Position numbers and translations under genes: made by a program. 64,000 nucleotides of DNA from Mucilaginibacter lacusdianchii (GTDB taxonomy: Bacteria > Bacteroidota > Bacteroidia > Sphingobacteriales > Sphingobacteriaceae). The notes under the pieces are model-generated. The model made no database searches. It was not told where the DNA came from and saw only the letters and a program-made list of their open reading frames with translations. This document shows, in pieces, positions 33,074-41,797 of this stretch. The DNA is taken from assembly GCF_009770985.1 (NCBI RefSeq), contig NZ_WSRW01000001.1:496001-560000 (forward strand), written 5' to 3'. How positions within the stretch are numbered: position 1 is the stretch's first letter; each line of letters starts with the position of its first letter.

Positions 33074-34369
33074 CTATGCTGATGCAGCCAAATCTCCGGC
33101 GGCTTCTTCATTTAACCACAGCCTAACATATTCTCCTTTAGGGTCTAATTCGGCAGCAGTTTTGGGATTAAAATATCGATTCTCGCGAGGATCGTTGCCT
33201 ACACCGGCAATGTAGGCCCAGTTGCCCCAGTTGCTGGCCGGTGAGTAGTCGATTAATTTTTCTTCGAACCATTGGGCGCCGCGGGTCCAGTCAACTTTTA
33301 AGGTTTTGGTCAGATAAGCCGCCACCACCTGTCTGCAGGAATTATGTAAAAAGCCCGTAATTTTCAACTCGTGCATACAGGCATCTACGTAAGGCACACC
33401 GGTTTGACCGTTTTTCCACTGGTCAAATAGTTCATCCTGGTTAGTAGCCAGTTCGGGTGCATTATCTTTAAAGCCAGCCGGACTGTAGAACTTGCTGCTG
33501 TACTTCTTAAACATAAACCGGAAGTAGTCGCGCCATAGTAATTCCAGCATCAGCGGGTGACTGTTAATGCTAACTTCGTGTTTTACCAGTTCCCAATATA
33601 CCTGCCTGGGCGATAAACAGCCCAGAGCTAACCATGGTGATAACTTGGAAGCTGCGCTACTCCCCTTTTTAAGGGTTGCAGCTGTTGACTTATTGGCAAA
33701 ATACTGCTCTAATTGTTGCAGAGCCATAGTTTCGCCACCTACAAAACGATAAGCACGAGGGTCGGCAATGGGCTCATTTAATCCCAATTGCTCAAGGGTT
33801 GGCACTTCACCGGCATCAATAATTTCAGGCGTCATAACAGCCTCGGGCGTTTGCACACACGGGCGCACCGCACTATCGCGTTCTACTTTCTTTTTAAAGG
33901 TATTGAAGCTATCCGGGATATCTTTAATCGGAAAAGGCAAATCCTCTTTATGGTACAGGGTATGGCCAATAAAGTGTTTAAGATTCAGCTTCATCTTCCA
34001 TAAGGCAGCTTCAACCTGTTCGGATATACCGGTTTCTTCAAAAGCCACCTCGCGATGGTGGTATACTTCGCTGATATGATATTGCTCTGCTAATTGAGGA
34101 ATCAACTCGGCCGGATGACCATGTGCGATAACTAATTCGCCGCCTAGATTGCGTAAATTTTGCCGTAGATTAGCTACGCTTTCAATAAGAAAACGAGCAC
34201 GTATGTTACCGGTTTTATGGTTACCGGCTTCAGTAGTTTGAAAATAATGAGGATCGAAACAATATACCGGCAGTACCTTATCGGCCTTACGTATTGCTTC
34301 TAACAATATTTCATTGTCATGTACACGCAAGTCGTTTCTGAACCAAACCAGTATTATTTTTTCACTCAT
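33074..34369 (-). CDS. DASH-type cryptochrome/photolyase
   Basis: Flavoprotein of 431 residues in the cryptochrome-DASH branch, which repairs CPDs mainly in single-stranded DNA. N-terminal domain: ILVWFRNDLRVHDNEILLEA, HHREVAFEETGISEQVEAAL, and the DASH-like linker DLPFPIKDIPDSFNTFKKKV. C-terminal FAD domain: LSPWLALGCLSPRQVYWEL, ELLWRDYFRFMFKKY, YVDACMHELKITGFLHNSCRQ and DYSPASNWGNWAYIAGVGNDP. It is preceded by a DUF2256 mini-gene 39 nt upstream on the same strand, a well-known association. Confidence 0.93.
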   Translation of the reverse strand: MSEKIILVWFRNDLRVHDNEILLEAIRKADKVLPVYCFDPHYFQTTEAGNHKTGNIRARFLIESVANLRQNLRNLGGELVIAHGHPAELIPQLAEQYHISEVYHHREVAFEETGISEQVEAALWKMKLNLKHFIGHTLYHKEDLPFPIKDIPDSFNTFKKKVERDSAVRPCVQTPEAVMTPEIIDAGEVPTLEQLGLNEPIADPRAYRFVGGETMALQQLEQYFANKSTAATLKKGSSAASKLSPWLALGCLSPRQVYWELVKHEVSINSHPLMLELLWRDYFRFMFKKYSSKFYSPAGFKDNAPELATNQDELFDQWKNGQTGVPYVDACMHELKITGFLHNSCRQVVAAYLTKTLKVDWTRGAQWFEEKLIDYSPASNWGNWAYIAGVGNDPRENRYFNPKTAAELDPKGEYVRLWLNEEAAGDLAASA

Positions 34370-34408
34370 TGTTTATAATCAATCCAAATTAATATACAAT
34401 AATCGGCA

Positions 34409-34555
34409 TTATTTCTGTCTTCTGCACGCATCGCTGCAATATTTGACATCATCCCAACACTTAGCCCATTTTTTACGCCAGGCAAAAGGGCGACCACAAA
34501 CGGCACATATTTTTTGCGGCAAATTTTCTTTCAGGATTCTTTTAGGAGCGGACAT
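34409..34555 (-). CDS. DUF2256 zinc-ribbon mini-protein
   Basis: A 48-residue protein starting [20 protein letters not shown] and containing [18 protein letters not shown] and [10 protein letters not shown]. The paired cysteines fit the DUF2256 family, small cysteine-rich proteins commonly encoded next to photolyases or cryptochromes. ATG at 34555, stop TAA at 34409-34411; the DASH cryptochrome begins 39 nt later, so both are probably one transcript. Function is unknown; the cysteines suggest zinc binding. Confidence 0.93.
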   Translation of the reverse strand: MSAPKRILKENLPQKICAVCGRPFAWRKKWAKCWDDVKYCSDACRRQK

Positions 34556-34687
34556 AACAGGATGAACAAACCGGCTGATACAATGTTAAGCACCCAATAT
34601 TGTATACGAAACAGGATTTATAAAGATATGGAATATTACAGGAAAACAGGCTCGGCAATGCTAATCTATTAAACCGTTTATAGCTTA

Positions 34688-34711
34688 ATTGTTTGATAAC
34701 GAATAAACAAT
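34688..34711. promoter_or_regulatory. inverted repeat, possible operator in divergent region
   Basis: ATTGTTT (34688-34694) and AAACAAT (34705-34711) form a 24-nt inverted repeat between the divergent DUF2256/DASH operon and the tetR gene. Size and position fit a TetR-type operator, but no second copy or binding evidence is available. Confidence 0.3.
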
Positions 34712-34804
34712 ATATGCCTAAGCAGGCGTTTAATTGTATATAAGCATGACATTGATCAGCCAAATTAACTGTAAATTTATAGCAAATCATTAATCATCCA
34801 CCAT

Positions 34805-35458
34805 ATGGCAACTATTAAAAGCATACAAAGCGCCTATATTGATTATGTACTTACGGAAGGACATGAACCCAAATCGGTTTACCTTTTTGCCAAGAATAAC
34901 GACATGACCGAGGATGAATTTTACCGCTACTTCGGATCGTTTGAGGCGGTAGAGCAAAACATCTGGGCAGAGTTTGGAAAGAAGACTATCACCGAAATTA
35001 AAACACAGGAAGTATGGCCGCAATACTCATCACGTGAAAAGGCATTGTCGTTTTTTTACAGCTTTTTTGAATTACTCAAAGGCAGCCGCAGCTTTGCCAT
35101 TTACAGTTTAAAAAAACAGCCACGCGGTATATCAACCCCACGGGTACTAGATAACCTGAAAACCATTTTTGAAAACTTTGCCGATGAGCTGGTACGTGAT
35201 GGCATAGAAACCGGTGAACTAACAGATCGCAAGTTTTTTTCCAAACGCTACAAAGACGGCCTTTGGATGCAATTTGGATTTGTGCTGAAATTCTGGACCA
35301 GCGATAACTCTGCTGGCTTTGAAAAAACCGACGAAGCTATTGAAAAAGGACTGAACGTAACGTTTGATCTGTTTCAGCGTTCGCCTATTGATAATCTGAT
35401 TGATTATGGCAAGTTCTTAGCCAAAAATGGCGGATTTAAAGAAAAAATGGGGTTTTAA
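34805..35458 (+). CDS. TetR-family transcriptional regulator
   Basis: Protein of 217 residues. The N-terminal ~55 residues look like a TetR helix-turn-helix (IQSAYIDYVLTEGHEPKSVY, then AKNNDMTEDEFYRYFGSFEA), somewhat degenerate compared with classical members. The C-terminal ligand or dimer domain (about 75-215) includes ALSFFYSFFELLKGSRSFAIY and ends KFLAKNGGFKEKMGF. It is divergent from the DUF2256/DASH genes and followed by HAD and ABC1 kinase genes, so it probably controls one or both sides. The inducer is unknown. Confidence 0.82.
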   Translation: MATIKSIQSAYIDYVLTEGHEPKSVYLFAKNNDMTEDEFYRYFGSFEAVEQNIWAEFGKKTITEIKTQEVWPQYSSREKALSFFYSFFELLKGSRSFAIYSLKKQPRGISTPRVLDNLKTIFENFADELVRDGIETGELTDRKFFSKRYKDGLWMQFGFVLKFWTSDNSAGFEKTDEAIEKGLNVTFDLFQRSPIDNLIDYGKFLAKNGGFKEKMGF

Positions 35459-35462
35459 AAAT

Positions 35463-35495
35463 TATATCATTTCGTCATGGCGAGGAGCGACGGTA
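35463..35495. repeat. possible fragment of a dispersed repeat
   Basis: ATCATTTCGTCATGGCGAGG followed by AGCGACGG in the tetR-HAD spacer combines a TCATTTCG start, as in the palindrome at 6619, with a GC-rich tail. It looks like a remnant of a dispersed repeat, but only one copy is visible here. Confidence 0.3.
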
Positions 35496-35526
35496 AATTA
35501 TATTCGCACTTCTGCATTAACAACTT

Positions 35527-36201
35527 ATGAAACAATTCGCTGCTATTTTTGATATGGATGGCACTTTGGTAGATAACAATCCGTATCATTTTAAAACCTG
35601 GAAACAACTGTTTGAAAAATACAACCGTGTTGAGGTAACTACTGAATTATACAACGAAAAATTGAGCGGTGTGCCGGGCATGGTTATTATGCGGGAATTT
35701 TTTGGCGATGATTACAGCGAGGACGAAATGAAGGAGATGTTTGATGAAAAGACCCGCATTTACAAAGAAGAATATGGCCCGCATGTAACGGCTATTAATG
35801 GGTTAGAAAGGCTGCTGATTGAACTTAAAAACGCCGGTGTAAAAACAGCAGTAGCGTCATCGGCCACAGCTTCTAATATTGATTTTGTGCTGGATAAGCT
35901 ACCTATCAAGCCTTACTTTGATACAATAGTAGATGGGCCGCGCATCAGTAAACCCAAACCCAACCCACAAATATTTTTAAAAGCAGCCGAAGATTTAGGC
36001 ATTAAGCCTGAAAGCTGCGTTGTGTTTGAAGATTCCTTGTCGGGTGTAAAAGCAGCCAATGCCGCGGGTATGAAGGTGGCAGCCATAACCACTACACACC
36101 AAGCAGAGGAACTGCACCCGGTTGATTTAATTATTGCCGATTATACCGGCCTGACTGTACAAAAATTGGCCGCATTATTTGAAGAGAAAAAGCATGAGTG
36201 A
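35527..36201 (+). CDS. HAD-family phosphatase/phosphomutase (beta-PGM-like)
   Basis: Cytosolic haloacid dehalogenase-superfamily enzyme, 224 residues. Motif I is FDMDGTLVDNNPYHFKTW (nucleophile and general acid aspartates), motif II is VASSATASN, motif III lysine is in RISKPKPNP, and motif IV is VFEDSLSGVKAANAAGM. The cap insertion between motifs I and II is the helical type of the beta-phosphoglucomutase/phosphatase branch. The exact substrate is unknown. The ABC1 kinase ATG overlaps its end by 8 nt. Confidence 0.9.
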   Translation: MKQFAAIFDMDGTLVDNNPYHFKTWKQLFEKYNRVEVTTELYNEKLSGVPGMVIMREFFGDDYSEDEMKEMFDEKTRIYKEEYGPHVTAINGLERLLIELKNAGVKTAVASSATASNIDFVLDKLPIKPYFDTIVDGPRISKPKPNPQIFLKAAEDLGIKPESCVVFEDSLSGVKAANAAGMKVAAITTTHQAEELHPVDLIIADYTGLTVQKLAALFEEKKHE

Positions 36202-37519
36202 AGATAACGCCAAAGAGCAAAACAGCATACCCACCAGTAAAGTACAGCGCTCGGCCAAGTTTGTAAAAACCGGCTTTAAGGTGGGCGGCAACTATATAAA
36301 ACATTACTCTAAAAAGCTGTTTAACCCCGATCTGGACCGCACGGAACTGAACGAGGATAATGCAGCCGATATCTACGAATCACTGAGCGAATTGAAAGGC
36401 AGCGCCCTTAAGGTAGCGCAAATGCTGAGCATGGATAAAAACATTCTGCCTAAAGCCTACGTAGATAAATTTTCGCAATCGCAGTATAACGCTCCGCCGC
36501 TATCCGGACCGCTGATTGTGCAAACCTTTAAAAAATATTTTGGCAAATCGCCAGAGCAGATTTACGATAAGTTTAATCTGAAATCAACCAACGCTGCCTC
36601 TATCGGCCAGGTGCACCAAGCTGAATTGAATGGCGAAAAGCTGGCCGTTAAAATACAATATCCGGGCGTAGGCGATTCTATATCATCCGACCTGAAATTG
36701 GTTAAACCCTTTGCTTTTCGCCTGCTGGGCATGAGTGAAAAGGAACTGGATATCTATATGCGCGAGGTGGAAGAACGCCTGCTGGAAGAAACCGACTATG
36801 AATTGGAAGTACGCCGTTCTATAGAGTTTTCAACTGCATGCTCTGGGCTTAACAATGTAGTGTTTCCTAAGTATTATCCGCAATTATCCAGCAAACGTAT
36901 TATTACCATGAGCTGGCTGGAAGGGCAGCATTTGCGTGAGTTTTTGCAAACCAATCCATCGCAAGAACTGCGTAACCAAATTGGTCAGGCACTGTGGGAC
37001 TTTTACAATTTTCAGCAACACGAACTGCGTGCGGTGCATGCCGACCCGCATCCGGGCAACTTTTTAATTACACCCGACGGCAAACTGGGCATTATCGATT
37101 TTGGCTGCATCAAGGAGATGCCCGAAGATTTTTATTATCCATTCTTTTCACTTACGTCAACCAATTTGCTGGATAATAAAGAAGAAACCATCAAGGCATT
37201 CCGTAAGCTGGAAATGATTTTGCCGAACGATACGCCTAAGCAAATTGAATTTTACCACGGCATGTACAAGCAAATGATAGGCCTGTTTGCCAAACCTTAC
37301 ATGAGCAGTACATTTGATTTTAGTGAAACCGCATTTTTTGATGAGCTGTACGGCTTTGGTGAAATGGTATCGCGCATGCCCGAGTTTAAACAGGCCCGCG
37401 GGGTAAAGCATTTTATTTACGTTAACCGTACCAATTTTGGCCTGTATAATATTTTACATGAATTGCAGGCACAAGTACGCACAGACACTTACAAGCCGCA
37501 TGTAATGGCCGTTGTATAG
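36194..37519 (+). CDS. ABC1/AarF-UbiB-family atypical kinase
   Basis: Protein of 441 residues in the ABC1 family, atypical kinases/ATPases linked to quinone synthesis or membrane lipid homeostasis. Seen are the KxGQ-like region ELKGSALKVAQMLSM, the Ala-rich loop NAASIGQVHQAEL, the ATP-site lysine in LAVKIQYPGV, the catalytic loop HADPHPGNFLI and the metal motif IIDFG. I chose the ATG at 36194 (MSEDNAKEQ), which overlaps the HAD stop; the longer frame starts with a TTG at 36179. No C-terminal TM is seen, unlike UbiB. A terminator follows after about 35 nt. Confidence 0.9.
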   Translation: MSEDNAKEQNSIPTSKVQRSAKFVKTGFKVGGNYIKHYSKKLFNPDLDRTELNEDNAADIYESLSELKGSALKVAQMLSMDKNILPKAYVDKFSQSQYNAPPLSGPLIVQTFKKYFGKSPEQIYDKFNLKSTNAASIGQVHQAELNGEKLAVKIQYPGVGDSISSDLKLVKPFAFRLLGMSEKELDIYMREVEERLLEETDYELEVRRSIEFSTACSGLNNVVFPKYYPQLSSKRIITMSWLEGQHLREFLQTNPSQELRNQIGQALWDFYNFQQHELRAVHADPHPGNFLITPDGKLGIIDFGCIKEMPEDFYYPFFSLTSTNLLDNKEETIKAFRKLEMILPNDTPKQIEFYHGMYKQMIGLFAKPYMSSTFDFSETAFFDELYGFGEMVSRMPEFKQARGVKHFIYVNRTNFGLYNILHELQAQVRTDTYKPHVMAVV

Positions 37520-37553
37520 TAAGCTGACATTATTTTAAATAAAGGAAATAAAC

Positions 37554-37587
37554 AAAAAGCCCTGCCATTATTTGACAGGGCTTTTTA
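37554..37587 (+). terminator. intrinsic terminator after ABC1 gene
   Basis: AAAAAGCCCTG (37554-37564) pairs with CAGGGCTTTTT (37576-37586) around an 11-nt loop. It closes the tetR-HAD-ABC1 unit. Confidence 0.88.
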
Positions 37588-37694
37588 ATTTTGCAGCCTG
37601 TATACTGGCAGCATATATAAGTTGTGCTGGTAATTATACCACTTATTTAGCTTAACCAAAACTCCCTGCCTTTTGCGTTGTTGCTCTACTTGAT

Positions 37695-38594
37695 ATGAAG
37701 ATACTGCTTGCAGGTGCCAGTGGCTATATAGGAACCCGGCTCATCCCGGCTTTGCTGAAGGAGGGCCATGTAGTAGTATGCCTGGTGCGCGATAAAAAGC
37801 TTTTTGAAAAGCAAAACCCATATGCCGGCCAGGTTGAACTGGTAACGGGCGACCTATTGCGTGCCCGAAATATGGAACCTTTACCGGTTGATATTGATGC
37901 GGCTTACTACCTGGTGAATGCCCTTCCGCAAACCTCGGGCTTTGCCGGATTAGAAGCGCTGTCGGCCGATAACTTCATTACTGCGGTTAATCAAACGCAT
38001 TGCAAACAAATTATTTCCCTAAGCGAAATAGACGATCAGTTAACCGAAGCGGGCTTGTCACGACAACACGTAGAAGAGATTTTGCGTGGGGCTGATGCGG
38101 CATTAACCGTATTAAAAACCACTATGATTATCGGTCCGGGCAGTATTGCAACGGAGTTGCTGGAAGGATTAACCAAAAAATCGCCCATACTGATTGCCTC
38201 TAAGTGGGCTAAAGCGCAAGAGCAGCCTATTGCTACCTGCGATGTAATTGTTTATTTGGTTGATTGCTTGCTGAACGCTGCCACATATGATAGTGAATTT
38301 CACATTAGCGGACCAGACATCCTAACCTTCCGCGAAATGCTGATCACCCACGCCGAGATATGCCGTGGCACAAAAGCTAAAATCATGACGTTGCCGCAGG
38401 TATCATCTGCCTTGTCATCTTACTGGCTCAATTATTTGACGCCTATCAGTTATTCGCACGCCAAAACGCTGGTTGAAAATCTGAAGTACGATATTATCTC
38501 GCGCGATGATGCTATCCGCAAAATTATTCCGCATGCTTGCCTTACCTTTAAGCAGGCACTACGGCAAACTGAAGATTTTACGTGCCAATCATAG
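37695..38594 (+). CDS. NAD(P)-binding SDR/NmrA-like protein
   Basis: Rossmann-fold protein of 299 residues. The nucleotide motif is GASGYIGTRLIPALL (G-x-x-G-x-x-G) at residues 7-13, followed by CLVRDKKL and VTGDLL. The atypical SDR catalytic YxxxK is not clear, so a regulatory or non-canonical dehydrogenase role is possible. Homologs in other genomes occur beside photolyases. It is followed on the same strand by a TIGR01777-type protein after 33 nt and then a photolyase, likely one operon. Confidence 0.85.
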   Translation: MKILLAGASGYIGTRLIPALLKEGHVVVCLVRDKKLFEKQNPYAGQVELVTGDLLRARNMEPLPVDIDAAYYLVNALPQTSGFAGLEALSADNFITAVNQTHCKQIISLSEIDDQLTEAGLSRQHVEEILRGADAALTVLKTTMIIGPGSIATELLEGLTKKSPILIASKWAKAQEQPIATCDVIVYLVDCLLNAATYDSEFHISGPDILTFREMLITHAEICRGTKAKIMTLPQVSSALSSYWLNYLTPISYSHAKTLVENLKYDIISRDDAIRKIIPHACLTFKQALRQTEDFTCQS

Positions 38595-38627
38595 AACAGC
38601 CCTTTAACCTTAACTATATATTATACC

Positions 38628-39536
38628 ATGGCTAAACAGCATATATTGATTACCGGTGGTAGCGGCTTGCTAGGAAAGGACCTGACGGATGCTTTATTAC
38701 GCCAAGGCCACCAGGTAAGTCATTTAAGTCGTACGCATGGTAAAAATCAGCAGGTAAAAACCTATTTATGGAATGTAGAGCAAGGCCAAATTGATGAAGC
38801 CTGTGTTGACGGCGTTGATACCATTATCCATCTGGCCGGTGCTGGCATTGCCGATAAACGCTGGACGGAGGAACGCAAAAAGTTATTAATTAACAGTCGT
38901 ACCGAATCTATCCGGTTAATTTATGACGTATTAAAAAAGCATCCGCATAATGTTAAAAACATCATTTCGGCATCGGCAACCGGTTACTATAGCAACCGGG
39001 GCGATGAGTTGCTCACAGAAACGAGTCGGCCCATGCACGATTTTTTAGGCACGTGCTGTATTGAATGGGAAAAGGCGGTAGACGAGGGAAAGCAACTGGG
39101 ATTAAACGTTACCAAGTTTCGCACCGGCGTGGTCCTAACCCAACAAGGTGGCGCCTTACCGCAACTGGCTATGCCCATCAAATTAGGATTTGGATCGGCA
39201 CTGGGTAGCGGCAAGCAGTGGGTGCCCTGGATACACTGGCAGGATGTGGTAGATATGTACCTATACGCCATTGAAGGCCATTGCCCACCCGGCGTTTATA
39301 ATATGGTAGCGCCCCACCCGGTAACCAACCAGCAACTTACACAGGCCGTTGCCAAACAACTTCACAAACCATTATGGCTGCCCAACGTACCTGCGTTTGT
39401 ATTAAAACGCATTTTTGGCGAAATGAATTTAGTGGTGCTGGGCAGTACCCGCGTTTCTTCCCATAAGATAGAACAGGCCGGATTTCAATTTAAATACCCG
39501 GATGTAGCTAAAGCCTTACAAAATATTTATGGATAA
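38628..39536 (+). CDS. TIGR01777-type epimerase/SDR protein (YfcH-like)
   Basis: Protein of 302 residues with N-terminal Rossmann motif ITGGSGLLGKDLTDALL and the family block IIHLAGAGIADKRWTEERKK, then ASATGYYSNRGDELLTE, TGVVLTQQGGALPQLAMPIK and GSGKQWVPWIHWQDVVDMY. The C-terminal DUF1731-like part includes PNVPAFVLKRIFGEM. These YfcH/SulA-like proteins are often found in light-induced photolyase clusters, but their reaction is unproven. The stop overlaps the start of the next photolyase by 8 nt. Confidence 0.92.
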   Translation: MAKQHILITGGSGLLGKDLTDALLRQGHQVSHLSRTHGKNQQVKTYLWNVEQGQIDEACVDGVDTIIHLAGAGIADKRWTEERKKLLINSRTESIRLIYDVLKKHPHNVKNIISASATGYYSNRGDELLTETSRPMHDFLGTCCIEWEKAVDEGKQLGLNVTKFRTGVVLTQQGGALPQLAMPIKLGFGSALGSGKQWVPWIHWQDVVDMYLYAIEGHCPPGVYNMVAPHPVTNQQLTQAVAKQLHKPLWLPNVPAFVLKRIFGEMNLVVLGSTRVSSHKIEQAGFQFKYPDVAKALQNIYG

Positions 39537-40839
39537 AAAAGCACCCATTACCCTCTTTTGGTTACGCCGCGATTTGCGGTTACATGATAATGCCGGATTA
39601 TATCATGCGCTAAAAAGCGGCCAGCCGGTATTGTGCCTGTTTATCTTCGATCGCGAGATACTTGACAAACTGGAAGACAGGGACGACGCCAGGGTAACGT
39701 TTATTTATCAAACCATACAAACTCTGCGCGATGAATTGCAAAAACATGGCAGCAGCTTATTAATAAAGTACGCCAAGCCCGATGATGCCTGGAACGAGAT
39801 TTTACAAGAATACACCGTAGCTTCCGTTTACACCAACCGCGATTATGAACCTTACGCCAAAAGGCGCGACGGCAGCATAGGCGAAAAGCTACAGCAGCGG
39901 GGCATCCCCTTCCGTACATTTAAAGATCAAATGATTTTTGAGCGCGATGAGGTGGTAAAAGATGACGGCAAACCTTATACTGTTTTTACGCCCTACAAAA
40001 AGCGTTGGTTTAAAAAGGTAAATGTTTTTTACTTAAGCTCTTATCCTACCGAAAAGTATTTAAGCAATCTGCACAAAACTAAATCGCTGCCCAATATCAC
40101 CTTGCAGCAAATGAACTTTACTGAAAGCAGTATTGAGTTTCCGGAAACGGAATATGAGCATATTATAGACGACTATGCCCGTAACCGCGATTATCCGGCC
40201 AAAAAAGGCACCTCTCACATAGGCATTCACCTGCGTTTTGGCACCGTGAGCATACGCGATGCTGCCCGTGCAGCTTTTACGCGCGAGCAAACCTGGCTGG
40301 GTGAACTGGTATGGCGCGAGTTTTATATGATGATACTGGACCATTTTCCGGAAACCGAAAAGCATGCTTACCGCGCAGCTTTTGACCGTATAGAATGGCG
40401 CAACAATGAGCATGAATTTGAATTATGGTGCAAAGGTCAAACCGGCTACCCGCTGGTAGATGCCGGCATGCGCGAACTGAATGCCACCGGCTTTATGCAT
40501 AACCGTGTACGCATGGTGGCAGCCAGCTTTTTGGTAAAGCATTTATTGGTTGACTGGCGCCTGGGCGAACACTACTTTGCCCGTAAACTGCTGGATTATG
40601 AAGGATCAACCAACGTTGGCAGCTGGCAGTGGGTGGCTGGTTCGGGTACTGATGTAATGCCGTATTTTAGAATTTTCAATCCTGAGGCGCAAATAAAAAA
40701 GTTTGACTCTAAAAATGAGTACATAAAAAAATGGGTTCCGGAATATGGTACTAACCAATATCCTGAACCCATTATTGAAAACAAAGCGGGTAAAGAACGC
40801 GCTTTGAAAACTTATCGTGCGGCAGTAGCCAAGCCCTGA
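39529..40839 (+). CDS. phrB: class I CPD-type deoxyribodipyrimidine photolyase
   Basis: Light-driven DNA repair enzyme of 436 residues that splits cyclobutane pyrimidine dimers. N-terminal antenna domain: ITLFWLRRDLRLHDNAGLYH; C-terminal FAD domain: LGELVWREFYMMILDHFPE, CKGQTGYPLVDAGMRELNAT, MHNRVRMVAASFLVKHL, and DYEGSTNVGSWQWVAGSGTD with the DNA/FAD contacts, ending PYFRIFNPEAQ. It is translationally coupled to the TIGR01777 gene. Unlike the other two homologs in the window it has the general bacterial class I form. It ends directly against the convergent FKBP gene without a spacer. Confidence 0.94.
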   Translation: MDKKAPITLFWLRRDLRLHDNAGLYHALKSGQPVLCLFIFDREILDKLEDRDDARVTFIYQTIQTLRDELQKHGSSLLIKYAKPDDAWNEILQEYTVASVYTNRDYEPYAKRRDGSIGEKLQQRGIPFRTFKDQMIFERDEVVKDDGKPYTVFTPYKKRWFKKVNVFYLSSYPTEKYLSNLHKTKSLPNITLQQMNFTESSIEFPETEYEHIIDDYARNRDYPAKKGTSHIGIHLRFGTVSIRDAARAAFTREQTWLGELVWREFYMMILDHFPETEKHAYRAAFDRIEWRNNEHEFELWCKGQTGYPLVDAGMRELNATGFMHNRVRMVAASFLVKHLLVDWRLGEHYFARKLLDYEGSTNVGSWQWVAGSGTDVMPYFRIFNPEAQIKKFDSKNEYIKKWVPEYGTNQYPEPIIENKAGKERALKTYRAAVAKP

Positions 40840-41793
40840 TTACGGGTTAGTTACCGTATTTATGGTAACGTCAAAAATTAATACACTATTAGATGGAATG
40901 ACTACTGCTCTAGTAGTTGGATTGACACTACCTGGTCTGCCATATGCTAAACGCGATGGCACGATTACCGTAATATCCGTACCTTGATTTTTAGCTAACA
41001 GCAATGCCTCTCTAAAGCCCGGTATTAGTGCATTAGGATTATTTAAATCATAAGTAGCGGGAGACGCATTATTGTTTTCAGAATAATTACTTGGGTCAAA
41101 CACAGTACCATTCAAGAAGCTTCCTTTATAATCAATAGCAACTGTTGACGTTTCATTAATTAAAGTAGTACCGGTACCGGCTTTTCTAATTTTGTAGTAA
41201 AGCCCGGCATATCGGCCCGATGTAATTTTAGTATACTCGGCCGGGTTAGAGTTGGTATTTTTAAAATAGCTTTGTATACAGGCGTCATCGTACGCATCTT
41301 GATTATTGATAACATTAATATAATAATACAAAGATTGATTACCCCTTAGCCTGCTGCTTCCGTTACCAAAACCACTAGAACCATAAGCCAAACGCGATGG
41401 GATTAGAAAACGGGCACGGGTACCTTTAGTTTTTACCAAATTATAAACAGCCTGCTGTACACCACTAGGTATCAATTGTCCTACAAATGACCATCCATGG
41501 TTAAAAACGGTGTCGGTAGAGTTATATAATCCATCAAGTGAATTAATGCTGAATGTATAAGCAATAGTATCCTGATATCTGAGCGTAGCACCTGTACCCT
41601 GATTGAGTATCTCATAATAGATGCCAGATGTATCACCATCCGCACGCTTCATATTATTAAGGCCGTTGGCTTTTATATATGCAGTAATTTGTTGTTCATC
41701 AAATTCTTTAATCCCGATATCTTGTTTGTCTTTCCGACAAGATACAAAGCCTAAAGTTAATAGTACACAAAGCGTTAAGTAAGTTAGTTTCAT
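40840..41793 (-). CDS. lipoprotein with two FKBP-type PPIase domains
   Basis: Predicted lipoprotein of 317 residues (signal LTYLTLCVLLTLGFVSC, lipobox Cys19). Two FKBP-type domains are present: about 60-160 (TLRYQDTIAYTFSINSL, ARFLIPSRLAYGSSG) and about 205-315 (SEVAIDY-like TVAIDYKGSFLNGTVFDPS, VPSRLAYGRPG, NSVLIFDVTI). FKBP proteins catalyse prolyl cis-trans isomerisation; some aromatic site residues differ, so activity is not certain. It probably acts in the periplasm, helping folding of exported proteins. Forms a tandem with the next FKBP gene, 4 nt away. Confidence 0.9.
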   Translation of the reverse strand: MKLTYLTLCVLLTLGFVSCRKDKQDIGIKEFDEQQITAYIKANGLNNMKRADGDTSGIYYEILNQGTGATLRYQDTIAYTFSINSLDGLYNSTDTVFNHGWSFVGQLIPSGVQQAVYNLVKTKGTRARFLIPSRLAYGSSGFGNGSSRLRGNQSLYYYINVINNQDAYDDACIQSYFKNTNSNPAEYTKITSGRYAGLYYKIRKAGTGTTLINETSTVAIDYKGSFLNGTVFDPSNYSENNNASPATYDLNNPNALIPGFREALLLAKNQGTDITVIVPSRLAYGRPGSVNPTTRAVVIPSNSVLIFDVTINTVTNP

Positions 41794-41797
41794 TTAA

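Noticed and set aside
34314..34565. 83-codon + strand frame overlapping the DUF2256 and DASH starts
   Set aside because: Antisense to a recognisable DUF2256 gene and the cryptochrome; no family similarity.
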